Positions 11,115 through 22,540 of a stretch of 64,000 bases of DNA are shown here, piece after piece. The stretch comes from Beverwykella pulmonaria. Lineage: Eukaryota > Ascomycota > Dothideomycetes > Pleosporales > Melanommataceae. Under the pieces are notes generated by a model that searched no databases, had not been told where the DNA came from, and saw only the letters and a list, made by a program, of their open reading frames with translations. The stretch lies in the NCBI GenBank assembly GCA_001599595.1, contig BCHH01000011.1:269894-333893 (forward strand), written 5' to 3'. The translations under genes and the position numbers were made by a program. Within the stretch, counting starts at the first letter, position 1, and each line of letters opens with the position of its first letter.

Positions 11115-12331
11115 GGTAAGTCAAAGGGCATTTGTCCATTGTGAGTCGAAATCGTCACAGCTTATGTACGCGCCCAAGTGTGGATCCTGGATTTGTCACG
11201 ATCCCTGTAAAGTTATTTTGGCCAGATTTGGCTTAGTGGGTTCAGCATATTTGATAATTACAAGACGTTTACAGCCATACGTGCGAGTACCAATAGTTTG
11301 TCCACGTAGAATTACATGGAGCCGAACAAAAAAGCTATGCTCTTCGCTATGGAGATGTAATCCATACAGGCGGTGCGCCAGAGGATCCAGATGGCACGTC
11401 TTGCTGCCTTCGCTGCGCAGCCAGCTGGCCAAATGTGCCATAAGTTTCTACTATTGCGCAGCGGATGCTCGGAATGAGAGAGTGAGATTGGAGGAGGTAC
11501 CGAGGAATGTAATTCTTTTAAGGGTGGGGCATCCGCAAGGAGAGAGTACTAGCGTGGATTAGCTTTTGTCCGTACCTCACAACTCAAGAAGAAGAGGTTT
11601 TGAATTTTGGTGTTTTGGAGATGAATGGGTGGAATCCTGAGTCCGAAACTATCTTCCTTATCCAAAATTGGGTCTTTCGAACTCAAATAATAGTGATCTC
11701 TGGATTCCTCTGTAGTGAGAACTTGACGTCAAAGAATGTTGTATTGGGAGTTCTAATCTCCAAGGAGGGTACGAAAGGGAGCAAACCTATGCATAGGGCA
11801 GAAGGGATGAATACGCCCTCCTAGACCTAATACATCTGTTAAAAGAACTTTTACAAAGGTGAGAAATTCTGGATGCAGGACCGTCTGCTTGGACCTCACA
11901 ATATATGACGTCATCCTCTTGTCTAATCTTGCCTTCTATCTGCGAACCGCCAGATCGTTCCTCCACCACACATCATCGAAGACATTGCGAAATTCCCCTC
12001 AACATTGTGCTGCGCGATCTCAACTATCACGTGAGATGGCGCCGTCGTCGTGCTAAACTGCTATGACATCATAGATCTACCAAGATCCGAACAAGCTTCC
12101 TATGGACGGAATCCAGGAATGGCGACGCGACGCTGCCGGTATCCGGATACCAGCTTTCCTATATGTAGCATGGTGCTTGTTTGATGATGCGCGTCTGTTT
12201 GAATCTCTGCTTGCTTTTCCTCTTTCCTTTTTCTTCTCGATCATACACGCCCGTCTTCGTATTCATCGCTCACCAATCTCGTTAGACTTCAAATTGGAAG
12301 ATAAATCCTTTACTAATAGTCTCTACAAAGC
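11115..12331. other. Intergenic, 1.2 kb
   Basis: Divergent spacer between the regulator-like gene and the cation-efflux gene. The frames in it, such as 11113-11562, show no domain signal. Promoters of both genes must lie here. Confidence 0.45.
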
Positions 12332-13944
12332 ATGGTTGCCGGAAGACGCCGGGAGCTATTTGCGCGAACATCTGGACGTGGAGATGGGTACAATAAGTAT
12401 AGCCATGCCGATATCGAAACCGGTAACGCAACTGGAAAAGGAAACGGAAGAGTGAAGTTTCGCGATGCGATCGAGACAGCACTCACTCAAAAACGCGCCA
12501 TGGAGATGAAGAAGAAGCTTCTGGAGACCGTGGATCGGAATGCTCTTGAAAAGTACCGGAAGAGCGACAAAGAAGTATGAATTCCTTATCATGAGAACCT
12601 GCTGTAGAGATAGATGAGCTTACTGTTATATATAGTTGAAAGAAATCAAGAATGAGAAGGTTCGTGCGTATTACGAAGAGCAGAATTCTAGCTTGGACGA
12701 CTGGCTTGAGGTTGACATGGTTGTCATGTCCCTTGCCGACGACGTGCTTGATAGCATGGGCCCGCGGGACCTGGATGGAGACGGCGTGGCTGAAGAGCGC
12801 GGTCCCCTTTACACCAGTGCAGAGAATGTTGAAGTCTTTCTTCCTGATGACGAGCGCGAGAAGCGAAGAAAATCTGCCAGGAACGTGAGATGGGCCATCA
12901 ATGTGAATTTCCACCTTAGCTATGATTCAACTCGGGACTTTCAGGCTCACAGATTACAGGTTAATGTGATTGTCAACATTCTGCTTTTAGCAGCCAAAGG
13001 CTTCGCTGCCATCTACTCAAATTCCTTGTCGCTCATTGCGTCACTAGTCGACTCAGCTCTGGATCTCCTGTGCACCCTCATTATCTGGAGCACGAGTAAA
13101 GTAGTCGGATGGAAACTGAATCGCCTAAAGAAGAAGTTTCCTGTCGGCCGCAGGCGTCTCGAGCCCATTGGAATCCTCGTTTTTTCCATTATCATGATCG
13201 TCTCATTCATTCAGATCCTGCAAGAGTCAGTAACCAAACTACTCCCGAGCGGAGATCACAAGACAGCAACCCTGCCGCCCGCTGCCATCTTTAGCATGGT
13301 CGCTACAATCGTAGTCAAGGGCATCATCTGGTTCGGCTGCATACGAATCAAGACGACTCAGGTCCAGGCACTAGCTCAGGACTGCAAGACTGATGTGTTT
13401 TTTAATACTTTTTCTTTACTCTTCCCCCTCATCGGTCATCAACTAGACGTCTGGTGGTTGGATCCCCTCGGTGCCACGCTACTTTCTCTGTTCATTATTT
13501 ACGACTGGGCTGGAACCTGCCTCGAAAACGTGACAAGATTGACTGGACTAGCCGCAAGCGATAGAACGGCGCGAAAGATGATGTATATGGCCTGGCGTTT
13601 CTCGCCGCTGGTCAAGGGATATAAGCAGATCAAGAGCTACCATGCCGGAGATGGCGTTTGGGTCGAGATGGACGTTTTGATGGACGAGAAGTGCCCCTTG
13701 AAAAGAGCTCATGATGTTGCAGAGACTCTACAGTACTGTACTGAAGGCAAGTCTTCAAAATCGCATAGTTAGGATATAGTGCCTGATTGCTAACGAATTC
13801 TTCCTATAGGGTTGGTTGAGGTTGATCGCACGTTTGTCACGATGGATTGCAAGTGTAGAATCACGACTCTTCCTAGGATGAGTAGGCTAACACGTTGTAG
13901 ATACATCCGAAGGACCGACTGGGCATGCAGCTGAAAACGAATGA
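12332..13944 (+). CDS. Cation diffusion facilitator (CDF) transporter
   Basis: Four exons: 12332-12574, 12636-13746, 13810-13848 and 13901-13944; 478 aa. After a charged N-terminal region the CDF core starts with NVIVNILLLAAKGFAAIYSN, then SLIASLVDSALDLLCTLIIW, which holds the metal-site pattern S-L-x-x-x-x-x-D-S. Four further membrane segments follow and the protein ends in the cytosolic domain (KSYHAGDGVWVEMDVLMDE, then GPTGHA). CDF proteins carry Zn, Mn, Fe or similar ions out of the cytosol in exchange for protons; the metal cannot be fixed from sequence alone. The last two introns appear to start with GC instead of GT (GCAAGT at 13747 and 13849). Using them restores the expected GLVEVDRTFVTMDYTSEGPT ending, whereas GT alternatives change frame. 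The start at 12332 is chosen because MVAGRRRELF opens the frame; an earlier start is possible. Confidence 0.85.
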
Positions 13945-14827
13945 ACACGAAACAATGTTACTGCTTATCATTTGATTCATATTTTGCCTCTAAAACAGCA
14001 TTTAGGCATTTAGGGAACAAAGGTTAGCATACAACTTCCTGTTTCTTCTCCGACATTTCTCTATCCTCGTCGATGTTTAGGTACATATTCATATACAATT
14101 CATCTGGTATCACCTTCAGGCAATTCCCTCGTGCATATGCACTACAAAATGGTTCTCACCAACCATTTGCGCAGATGTTACATTCTTACTGCTGTTTATA
14201 TGAGTAATATCCTTCCACCGTCAATCTCGTCGTACTCATCAGCTTATTTATGGTTAAACTCCAAGTGGGGGTGCAATACATCACGTGACCGACATTATTT
14301 TCTGGCCATGGGAACACTTCCTGGAGACAATCTCAACAGGGCTCGGATGTACTCCCGGTCCTCGGTATACATAGTGGTCCGATTTTTGCATGCCCTGGTT
14401 CTGTTAGGTTTGCAGATTGGAATTAATCTACTAGCCGAGCCCTACCCTGGGAGTTCAACTAACCCTCAGAAACGTGAGTGGCGAGTCTAGCTTACGCCTA
14501 TATACTGATTGCGACCAGATGAAGTGCTTACTTTCGTGTGACTTTTGGGCTCATGTCTGCCAATGTCATTCCAAATGTTGATAAGATTGATAGCACTGCA
14601 TGCTTTCAGCATTGGTCGGGAATACATTGCTAAGCTGCATTTATATATCAGTCGCGATCGAAGTATGTTGATTCCCTATATGCCATTCCTGCATTGTTAA
14701 AGTGAGCACCGCACATATGTCTCAACATTTCTGAGAAGATTGCGCTAGTACTCGTGCTAGTCAAGTCCTTTACTTATAAACCCCGGTAGAGCCTTCTCCT
14801 CCTAGGTGTGTTTACCCTGAAATCAAG
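13945..14827. other. Intergenic, 0.9 kb
   Basis: The 3' region of the transporter and the promoter region of the lactonase-type gene. A 119-codon frame at 14131-14490 has no domain signal and was left out. Confidence 0.45.
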
Positions 14828-16072
14828 ATGCATCTCCCAAGTGTGCATTTATTCCTCACAATCTTTCTCTTTGTATCCTCCGTAGCCGCGAAACTTCACC
14901 ATCTTTTCGTTGGCAACCTTCTTCACCCTTCTTCAGTCTACGCCCTCACATTCGACACCACAACCTACAACCTCACCCTGACCAAAAATATCACAGCCTC
15001 CGCTTCCCACCACTGGCTTGCATTCTCACCCAACAAGCGTAACATTTATGGGACATCCTACTTCACAGGCGAGCTTTCTTCCTACACCGTCATAGATGCC
15101 GGAAACGACCTGCGCCTTGACAAAGTCCTCAAAACACCCACAAAGTGCAAAAAAGATGATACGTTTGCCCACATCGTGCCAAACCCTCAGTACAACGTCA
15201 TCTACACAGCCTCCTGGTCCGGGAACCCAGCCTGCTATCTTGTAACTAGTACCTTTGAGAACGGGACGCTATCTTCCACTGGCCAAAACGACGTCTACTC
15301 TCCAACTTCCGGTGTCCACGGCCTCGCGTTGCGCTCTAGTGAAAACGATCAGTTCCTGTACGCAGCAGATACCCACGCAGACACAATATGGACACACTCC
15401 ATTCTTCCCGGTGGCGACCTCTCCGCCCCAGTTCCAAAAAACGTATCTTGGGACGGCAAAGCCCCGCGCCATCTCGCCGTGCATCCAAACGGAAACTGGC
15501 TCTACGCCGTCTTCGAAGCCGGAAACAGCGTGTCCGCGTACCCTCTCTCCCCCATCACAGGCCAAACCCTCAACACCACCACACGTTACTCTCTCCTCCC
15601 CACCGTGGACCCAACCAGCACGCTAGGCCCCGCCCCGCCGCTTGACGCCCGTTGGTGGGGTGCCGAAATCACTATATCCCCTTCCGGGCGTCTCCTCTGG
15701 GCGACGACGCGGGCGAAGGACAAATCCAATGATAATGGGTACATCTCAGCGTTCTTGTTGAGTCCAGATGGGGAAATTATAGAGAGGTTGTTTGTGCAGC
15801 CTACGATGACAAAGGCCGGGGTTGCGAATAGTATTAGTGTTGGGGCTGGACAGGATGAGTTTGTTGCGATGACAGATTGGAAGGGCGGGGCGGAGAATGG
15901 GAATGGGTACGTAGATGTTTGGAGGGTCGAAGGACTTGATGAGTTGAAAATTGAGAAGGATCAAAATGGCGCGTGGAGGAGGACAGGAGGGGTGTTGGGG
16001 ATGAAAGAAGTTGCTAAGGTAGATATCAAAGATGGCGGCGGATGTTGCGCAAATATTGTTTGGTTTGATTGA
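14828..16072 (+). CDS. Secreted carboxymuconate-cyclase/lactonase-type beta-propeller protein
   Basis: A single exon of 414 aa. The N terminus is a clear signal peptide (LFLTIFLFVSSVAA). Repeating beta-propeller blades follow, with the recurring pattern HLAVHPNGNWLYAVFEAGNS and EITISPSGRLLWATTRAKD and a VHGLAL/FLYAADTHAD blade, as in the 6-phosphogluconolactonase / 3-carboxy-cis,cis-muconate cyclase family of moulds. Classic members open or close lactone rings in the breakdown of aromatic acids (protocatechuate branch), but most secreted relatives have no proven substrate. It ends with a Gly-Cys-Cys sequence, CCANIVWFD. No pathway partners lie next to it, so its function is given only at family level. 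Confidence 0.8.
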   Translation: MHLPSVHLFLTIFLFVSSVAAKLHHLFVGNLLHPSSVYALTFDTTTYNLTLTKNITASASHHWLAFSPNKRNIYGTSYFTGELSSYTVIDAGNDLRLDKVLKTPTKCKKDDTFAHIVPNPQYNVIYTASWSGNPACYLVTSTFENGTLSSTGQNDVYSPTSGVHGLALRSSENDQFLYAADTHADTIWTHSILPGGDLSAPVPKNVSWDGKAPRHLAVHPNGNWLYAVFEAGNSVSAYPLSPITGQTLNTTTRYSLLPTVDPTSTLGPAPPLDARWWGAEITISPSGRLLWATTRAKDKSNDNGYISAFLLSPDGEIIERLFVQPTMTKAGVANSISVGAGQDEFVAMTDWKGGAENGNGYVDVWRVEGLDELKIEKDQNGAWRRTGGVLGMKEVAKVDIKDGGGCCANIVWFD

Positions 16073-16434
16073 GGGGTTGTGTGGAAGTGGTGGATACGGC
16101 AAGATCTGTGTAGAGAGCTGCAAGATATGTCCCTGCACACACGCCCCTGCACATATGGCCAGTGATTTACGCGTATTGAATTCTTTTGCAAGGCTTATGT
16201 TGCTCAGTACCTACAAAGAACAACTTTGACAGAGTACGCTCATAGGAACCTGTATTTAAAAGGTTGACTCTAAAGAATACCACATCTACAAGGCGATCCT
16301 GTAGCTGTGGGCTCCCAAGAGCCATCTCTAAGGTATGCTCTTGCGTTTAACATATCCATATTATTATTACTCAGTTTCAATCAGCGAGAACATGCTATCA
16401 GATCCTTTCCTTAACATCCTCAATTCTCACTTAC

Positions 16435-17677
16435 TCAAAGCAAAAGCATCAATACCCCACTAACAACCCCCAAACCAACCAACCCCCACTGCACAAACAG
16501 CCCGCTCGCCGCACTCCCACCCCCTCCGCCTGTCGTAGTCGCCGCCACGCTACTCGCCGCACTCGTCGCCCTCGTCGACGTCCTCGAAGAAGTACTCGAA
16601 CTACTTGTCTCCCCCAGTCCAGGTAGACTCAGACTTGTGAACGGATTATCGAGGCTAAAAGTCGCCGTCTCCGAAGGCTGCAAATTAAGCAGCGCGGCAA
16701 GACTCGTCTGCGCGTCTGGTGGTGGCTCGAAAGACAGAGTCTTGGAGAGGGCGAGGAAGAGAGAGCTCGCTTGCCGATCATCGGTCGCGGTGGTCGTGAA
16801 AGTCGTGGTTCTGTACATCGTCGTATATGTGACTGTGCTCTCGACGCGCTGGAAGGTGCTCCAGTAGAAGCTTAAATACCACCACGTCACCGTCCAGTAG
16901 TACGTCGTATAACTATTTCCCACTGTGACAACGTGACTCGTTACCGCTGGTGGCTGTGTTATACTCGGCGGATTGACCTGCGTTGTTTTTGGTGGACTAT
17001 TGCTCGTCGTGGTTCCGGAGACGACGGCTGCGGTGCAGGAGAGGTCGGTACAGCAGACAAGTGCGCCGGTTCTGACCAGGATCACACAGATGTTGCCGGC
17101 TTCGCAGTATGTGCCATCGTAGCAGCATTCGGCGCCCTTGGGAGAGCAGTTCGCCCCGCAACAGTTCCAGCCTGCGTTGCACGGGTTGCCGGGACAGCAC
17201 GTGTCGCCAGGTTCGATGCAGTAGCCCCACGCGCAGCATTTGGATGTGTCGGGGCAGCAGCGGCCAAAGGCTGAAGGGATATTAGTTTGGTGCTCTGGAG
17301 TGTGAGAGAATGGGATGTGAGTTGAGAATCTGGAATCAAACTTCTACCGCTGCAAACACCAGACACACTAAGAGGCTTAAAAAAGTGAAATGCAACGTAC
17401 ATGCGCAATACCCAAATCCAGCACCACAATTCTGTCGATTCACCAATTCCATACTTCGGTCCTTCAACACCGGTATCGTGGCATTCTTCTTTCCTAGCAG
17501 CGAAGGTGGTGCAAATGCAGCTAGCTCTTCATTCTCAGCAAGAGGTGCTCCAAATCCCTCTGTGTTTGGTTCAATGCCAACAGCGTCGAATGCAGCGCCC
17601 TCCAATTCGAAGGGCCCACTTGCTATAGCAAAGGACAGGATCGCGCTCGCTGTGAGGAGGATGCGTGAGTGGACCAT
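16435..17677 (-). CDS. Cysteine-rich, probably GPI-anchored cell-wall protein
   Basis: Two exons, 17677-17401 and 17270-16435, joined over a 130-nt intron in phase 1, giving 370 aa. It opens with a signal peptide (MVHSRILLTASAILSFAIAS). A cysteine-dense domain spans the splice site (residues about 80-150; CCPDTSKCCAWGYC, DTCCPGNPCNAGWNCCG and CCYDGTYC), a spacing seen in many fungal surface proteins. After it come a Thr/Ser-rich stalk and an aromatic patch (YTTYYWTVTWWYLSFYWSTF). The end is Ser-rich, then Gly-rich, then hydrophobic (GLVGLGVVSGVLMLLL), which fits a GPI attachment signal. The role is structural or in adhesion by inference only; no enzyme motif is visible. Confidence 0.72.
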
Positions 17678-19799
17678 GATCGCGACTTAATCTGAATTCG
17701 TAGAGACTGAGGTTGTCTCTGAGGAGCTGTGAGGAATTAAACGTCGAGCAACTGGCAATGGGACCTCGGTCAAGAAGGTCAAATTGTCACGACAGCAAAA
17801 AGTCGCGCCGCCCCCGTATTTAACGTTGCACATTCTTTCCTATCATTTCCTCCATGCCGCCTCTGCCTGTAAACCAGGGCCGATGATCGTTCTCGTATTC
17901 CGCATTGCGCCCCAGTTGCAACTCTCTAGCAAGCCCCTGTCATTTTATCGCGGTCGCGCAAATCATCTCACATCAACGCCCGGGATATCTCCACTTCGGT
18001 GTTGGCTAGGTGGCGTTGAGGTAAGGCTTGTCACTCTTTTTTGGCTGCGAGGGACAAGCTTTGTGGTAGAAGCTCGGACCATGTGTAGGTGCCAAGACGG
18101 CGGGACAGATGGGATGTTTTCAGCTGCCAAGGTATGTTGCGTAGCTGGACGAATGGGAGAGCAACGTGACTGTGAGGCGTTTGTTAGGCAGATGTATGGA
18201 CAAGGCGAACATGTACCTTGATGCCTGCGATGCGACTTTGGGAGAAAATGAAGTAGAAGATGGGAATGCTGTGATCCTTTTCACACCACCATCGCAAGGT
18301 TAGCTATTCTAGTTCAAAAGGAGCAACTGGAGTGCCTGAAATTCAAAAATATGGTGTCTCCTGACCAATTCTCGTACGATGAGCATGGTAATCCCATGCC
18401 ATCGGCAGAGGTTCCGTTGGCTTCTATGAAAGCCTTGCAATTCAACTCGTGTCCCTCGCCGAACGGTAGAATACGAGTGTGGCTTGCATTTCACAGTTAC
18501 TGGCGCCTTGGCGTAATGAGATAGGAAAAGCACTGCAGACCAATCAATCCCAATATCTCCTCGTGGAGGACTAGGCCTAAATCATCGTCGGTTGAGAGAG
18601 CGCTTTCTCTTCTAAATATCTTCGAATAAACATGGATTGTCTGAAAACTGCAAAGTCTGCAATCAGCCCAGTATCAACAATTAGTTATGAGGGGAAGGCA
18701 AATGTGGGTCAGTTGACCTTCCTGTACTGTATTTCAGCGGCTGAGTTCCTCCATATGAGGGGGCAATGCTGAGCTATGTTCCAGGTTATGTGTGCTATGC
18801 CGATTGAACGCCCAAGGTAAAATTCGAAGTTTAGAACCAGAGTCTCACTCGTAAGCAATCATACGGTAACCATGGTAGTTGGTTGCAAAACAGATTGATT
18901 GCTTCGTGTATGTTTCATTGTAAAAACTATTGGCAAGCTTCAAGTATTTCTGGTGCCGTTCATTTTCCTCTGGTCAGAGGCTCTGTATGAAAAGTGCTAG
19001 CATACAAGTGCTGTAACTATAGTCATTACCCAGAAGTGTGTCCAAGTGAGCTAGAACTCGACGGCCGGTATGAAGTGTGGCGGGCTTGAAGTTTCAGGAC
19101 ACCGCCAAGTTGTGAATTTGGCTCATATTGAATAAAATAATTATTTACTGATATATTCGGCTGTACATTCGCAGGAAAGTCTAAATTGGAATGCAATGGA
19201 ATGAAAATTCCAGTGAGAACGTGCAGTTTCTCTCATGAAATGTCCATGTTCGGCTGAACCATTTGTCGTTGATGATATGGGTCAAGATCTTTGAGAATCT
19301 GAGCCATTCGTCTCCTTCCAGATTTGGATTTTAGATCTTTGTATTCACCATGGATATCATCTGTACGAAGTCTTCTAATGTAGTGATGTATAGCAAGGTA
19401 GATGACAGGACTGCTACCGTCCAATAACTTTCGCGGCATATCTGATCCGTGACTTGCATATGATTCTCAATTTTGACGACGTCTTCCTGGAGCCAGGCTA
19501 ATTTCTCAGTTTCAGACTTGTGTGTCTGGTGAGGTACGTGGAACTTGAGCGCTATAAAAGGAGTGTCATGCGACTAACGCGCATAGCTCATTGGTACAAC
19601 ATGAGGTGAAGATCTCACTTCTCTCGCATAAGGGGCCTATTTTAGTTTAGCGCGGCAGTACATCTATACCTAAATACCTACAAACGAACAAGGATAATAC
19701 CATTCCACTCACCGACAGAAGTACAAATAACCCTTAAACCTCCACAAAATTATACTTACTTAACCTTGTCACTTCCCTTCCTCAACTCAACACCCAAAA
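17678..19799. other. Gene-free stretch, 2.1 kb
   Basis: The promoter region of the cysteine-rich gene, then sequence with only short frames (for example 17784-18221 and 19233-19439 minus) lacking domain signals. No tRNA, tandem repeat or transposon end was recognised. Confidence 0.45.
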
Positions 19800-21493
19800 A
19801 TGACTGACGTGATCATCATCGGCGGCGGGACCGCGGGCGTCGTCCTCGCCTCGCGCCTACACCAACGCAGGCCCTCATTATCAATCATCTTGATCGAAGC
19901 TGGTCCCGATGTTACCGGCCATCCCCACATCTCCAACCCTGCCGAAGCTGCGTTTCTGCACGGCTCTGACTTGGACTGGAAGTACATGACTGTCCCGCAA
20001 AGGCATCTCGACAATAAACCTCGCTATAACTGCGGCATAAAAGGTCTCTCCGGGGGCACTATCATCAACACAGGTGGTTGGATTAGAGGAGACAAGCTCG
20101 ATTACGATGAATGGGCGAAAATGAGCGGGGATGAGAGATGGAGCTACGCCGGACTCCTTCCGTACTTCAAGCGCTGTGAAGCGCACTTTGATCCCGATGG
20201 CGATGTCGAACAACACGGTTTCGGCGGCCCGATACACACCGCGTCCGTCAGTTCTTCTGGTCGAAAATTTCCGCTGAGAGATACAGTGCTCAGGATCTGG
20301 GAGAAAACTGGGTTGAAGGAGATTGTGGATGGGAATAATGGGCATCCACAGGGGATTACAGAACTGGTAGAAAATTGGCGCGATGGGAAGAGGCAGATTG
20401 CAAGTGAGGCGTATCCGTTGAAGGGCGTGAGGGTTCTTACGGATACGCTGGTACGGAGGATTATTGTGAGTAATGAGAAGGTTGCGGTGGGCGTTGAGTT
20501 GGCGAACGGGGAGATATATATGGTTAGGCCGAATGGACAGGTTGTGCTCTCGGCGGGAGCATATCGGACACCGCAAGTGCTCATGCTTTCTGGGATCGGA
20601 GATCCAGAGCATCTCTCCCAGCACGGGATTCCGGTCGTAGTCGACTTACCAGCGGTGGGCCAGAATCTGCATGACCATATGATGGTATTTAGGTACTGGA
20701 AGCTTCGACATCCGGAGAAAGGCCTCTCTCTAGGCTCGCCACTTTTCACAGGGGAGAATTTTGAGAAGGGAGGGCCCGTGGACTGGCTTGTTACCAGCCC
20801 AATCCCGACTGCACCACTCAAGGCAGCCATCGAGGAAGACGAAGGACCAGTTTCGGACGATCACCCACTCTTGAAGGGTCCCCGTAGTCATTTGGAAATG
20901 AACCTCCTGTATGCAGTCTTCGGTAGCGAACAAATCGGACTCCAAATTCCAATGGACGGGAAATCGATTATGACTTACTTCATGGGGTGCCTGCCTACCT
21001 CACGAGGCTCTGTTACCCTGGGCTCAAGAGATCCGATGGCGTCTCCGCTGATTGATCCGAATTACTATGCCACAGAGACCGACCGGCATGTCATGAGGGA
21101 AGGATTTCGAATGCATTCACGGCTACTACTTGAGACTCCAGAAGGAAAAGAGCTGGTCGCAGATGAGCATGTACCCCTTGGATCAAAGGTGCTGGGCTCG
21201 GATGCTCCAGACTACTTTATCGATGAAAGAATCAAGTTGGGCGGGAGTACCGTCTTTCATCCTGCGGGTACTGCAGCTATGGGGAAGGTCGTGGATGGTT
21301 CACTTAAAGTTTATGGTGTGAAGAACCTGCGTGTTGTGGATGCTAGTATTGTAAGTTCCCGTTCCTTTTCCATAAAGGCATATTTGGTTGACGTTTATTA
21401 CAGATCCCCCAGCCTTTGGCATCCCACTATCAGGTAGCTATATACGCCATTGCCGAGCAAGCTGTGGATATAATTCTCAGTGAAAGCTTGTAG
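19800..21493 (+). CDS. GMC oxidoreductase (FAD-dependent)
   Basis: Two exons, 19800-21350 and 21404-21493, joined in phase 0 across GTAAGTTC to TTACAG; 546 aa. The N terminus is the FAD-binding fold, DVIIIGGGTAGVVLASRL, with the acidic end of the second strand in IILIEAG. Family signature 1 lies around GLSGGTIINTGGWIRGDKLDYD and signature 2 around SAGAYRTPQVLMLSGIGDP. The catalytic C terminus has TVFHPAGTAAMG with the active-site His, and the second exon supplies SHYQVAIYAIAEQAVDII with the second conserved His. GMC enzymes oxidise alcohols, sugars or choline with FAD; the substrate is not told by sequence. No signal peptide is present, so it is likely intracellular. The short last exon is essential, since the unspliced frame would lose the second catalytic residue. 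Confidence 0.88.
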
Positions 21494-21922
21494 GGCGGAA
21501 GTTAATGATGGTATTACCTGTAGAAACAGTCCGTTGAATGAATTTTCACACCTTGACAATGATGCAAACTTACTGATTCAAGGTGGTGACTGCTCTCCTC
21601 CGTGTGTGTCTATTCATGCCCTATAACTGGTGAGTTGCAATTATACAACGCATCGATGTGCTGGGGTCTTTTATCTCGCTCTTATAGACATTCAGCATCC
21701 TTTTAAATCTCTTTTTGACTCTTTTTCAATAAATAATACCTTGTATGAGTGATCTGAAAGTACGAGCCTAGCTGATGATCCTTGCACTTGCATGCATCTA
21801 CCAGAAAGAGGCGTTTTCGCCTCTTTTAGATACGGTCATGTAAATCAATCGTGAGTGTCCTAATTACCCACCGTAACTCTTACACCTAAACGCCAGCCTC
21901 ACGATGGCATGTTTGGTATGAA

Positions 21923-22375
21923 ATGACCTGTATCCCCTTTCCAATAACCGCAATCATCTCTCGATTCCCAGCAATGAATGCCTCAATTCCGCCGAGAAGA
22001 TCTCATGTGATATATGCAAGCTCCTTTCCCAAATATTCCCAAATAGTACGCAACTTCCTCGCCGAGGACGAGGACAATATAACGATTACGCATCAGAGAG
22101 AGTCGGAAACAACCCTATTTGTGGCAGTCTCCGCAGATCTTGATGAAGAAGATATTGAACTAGAATTATTCGTGCCTGAAGGGAAAGAGTCGGAGCAGCC
22201 TGGAAGCCTTTTAGATGGTGTTTGGGTTAATAGGGTGAGGCCGGAAGGGAAGTTGCCTTTTGGTCTATCGAGGAGTATGGAAGCTATTCAGGCGAGCTAT
22301 GTGGACTTGCCCTTTGATACAGAGGATCTGGTGTTTACGTTTGGGCATAGGTTAAGCTATCCAGGAACATGCTGA
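21923..22375 (+). CDS. Small hypothetical protein
   Basis: An open frame of 150 codons with no family that I recognise. It is acidic in the middle (AVSADLDEEDIELELFVPEG) and shows no signal peptide or membrane segment. Its composition looks more like a real protein than the shadow frames nearby, and nothing overlaps it. It could also be the last exon of a longer gene or a decayed copy. A later Met at codon 18 is an alternative start. Confidence 0.35.
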   Translation: MTCIPFPITAIISRFPAMNASIPPRRSHVIYASSFPKYSQIVRNFLAEDEDNITITHQRESETTLFVAVSADLDEEDIELELFVPEGKESEQPGSLLDGVWVNRVRPEGKLPFGLSRSMEAIQASYVDLPFDTEDLVFTFGHRLSYPGTC

Positions 22376-22540
22376 TGGGGGCTGAGCGTGGTGTATGAAA
22401 CCCGTTGTACTTCCAGAACATTTCATTCGATTTCGCGTGATAGAAGTGGCTTTGTGCTAAAACGGGTTTCGGCTTCTAGTCTAATCATAAACAAGTTTTT
22501 GATGATTGGAGAAGAGATGAGAAGGCGAAAGACCACGCAA

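Noticed and set aside
13747..13853. GT donors for the last two CDF introns (at 13750 and 13852)
   Set aside because: They shift the frame or end in a stop and lose the conserved GPTGHA ending, whereas the GC donors keep both.
14131..14490. Plus-strand frame of 119 codons
   Set aside because: No domain, mixed composition and no start context that stands out; it lies in a promoter region.
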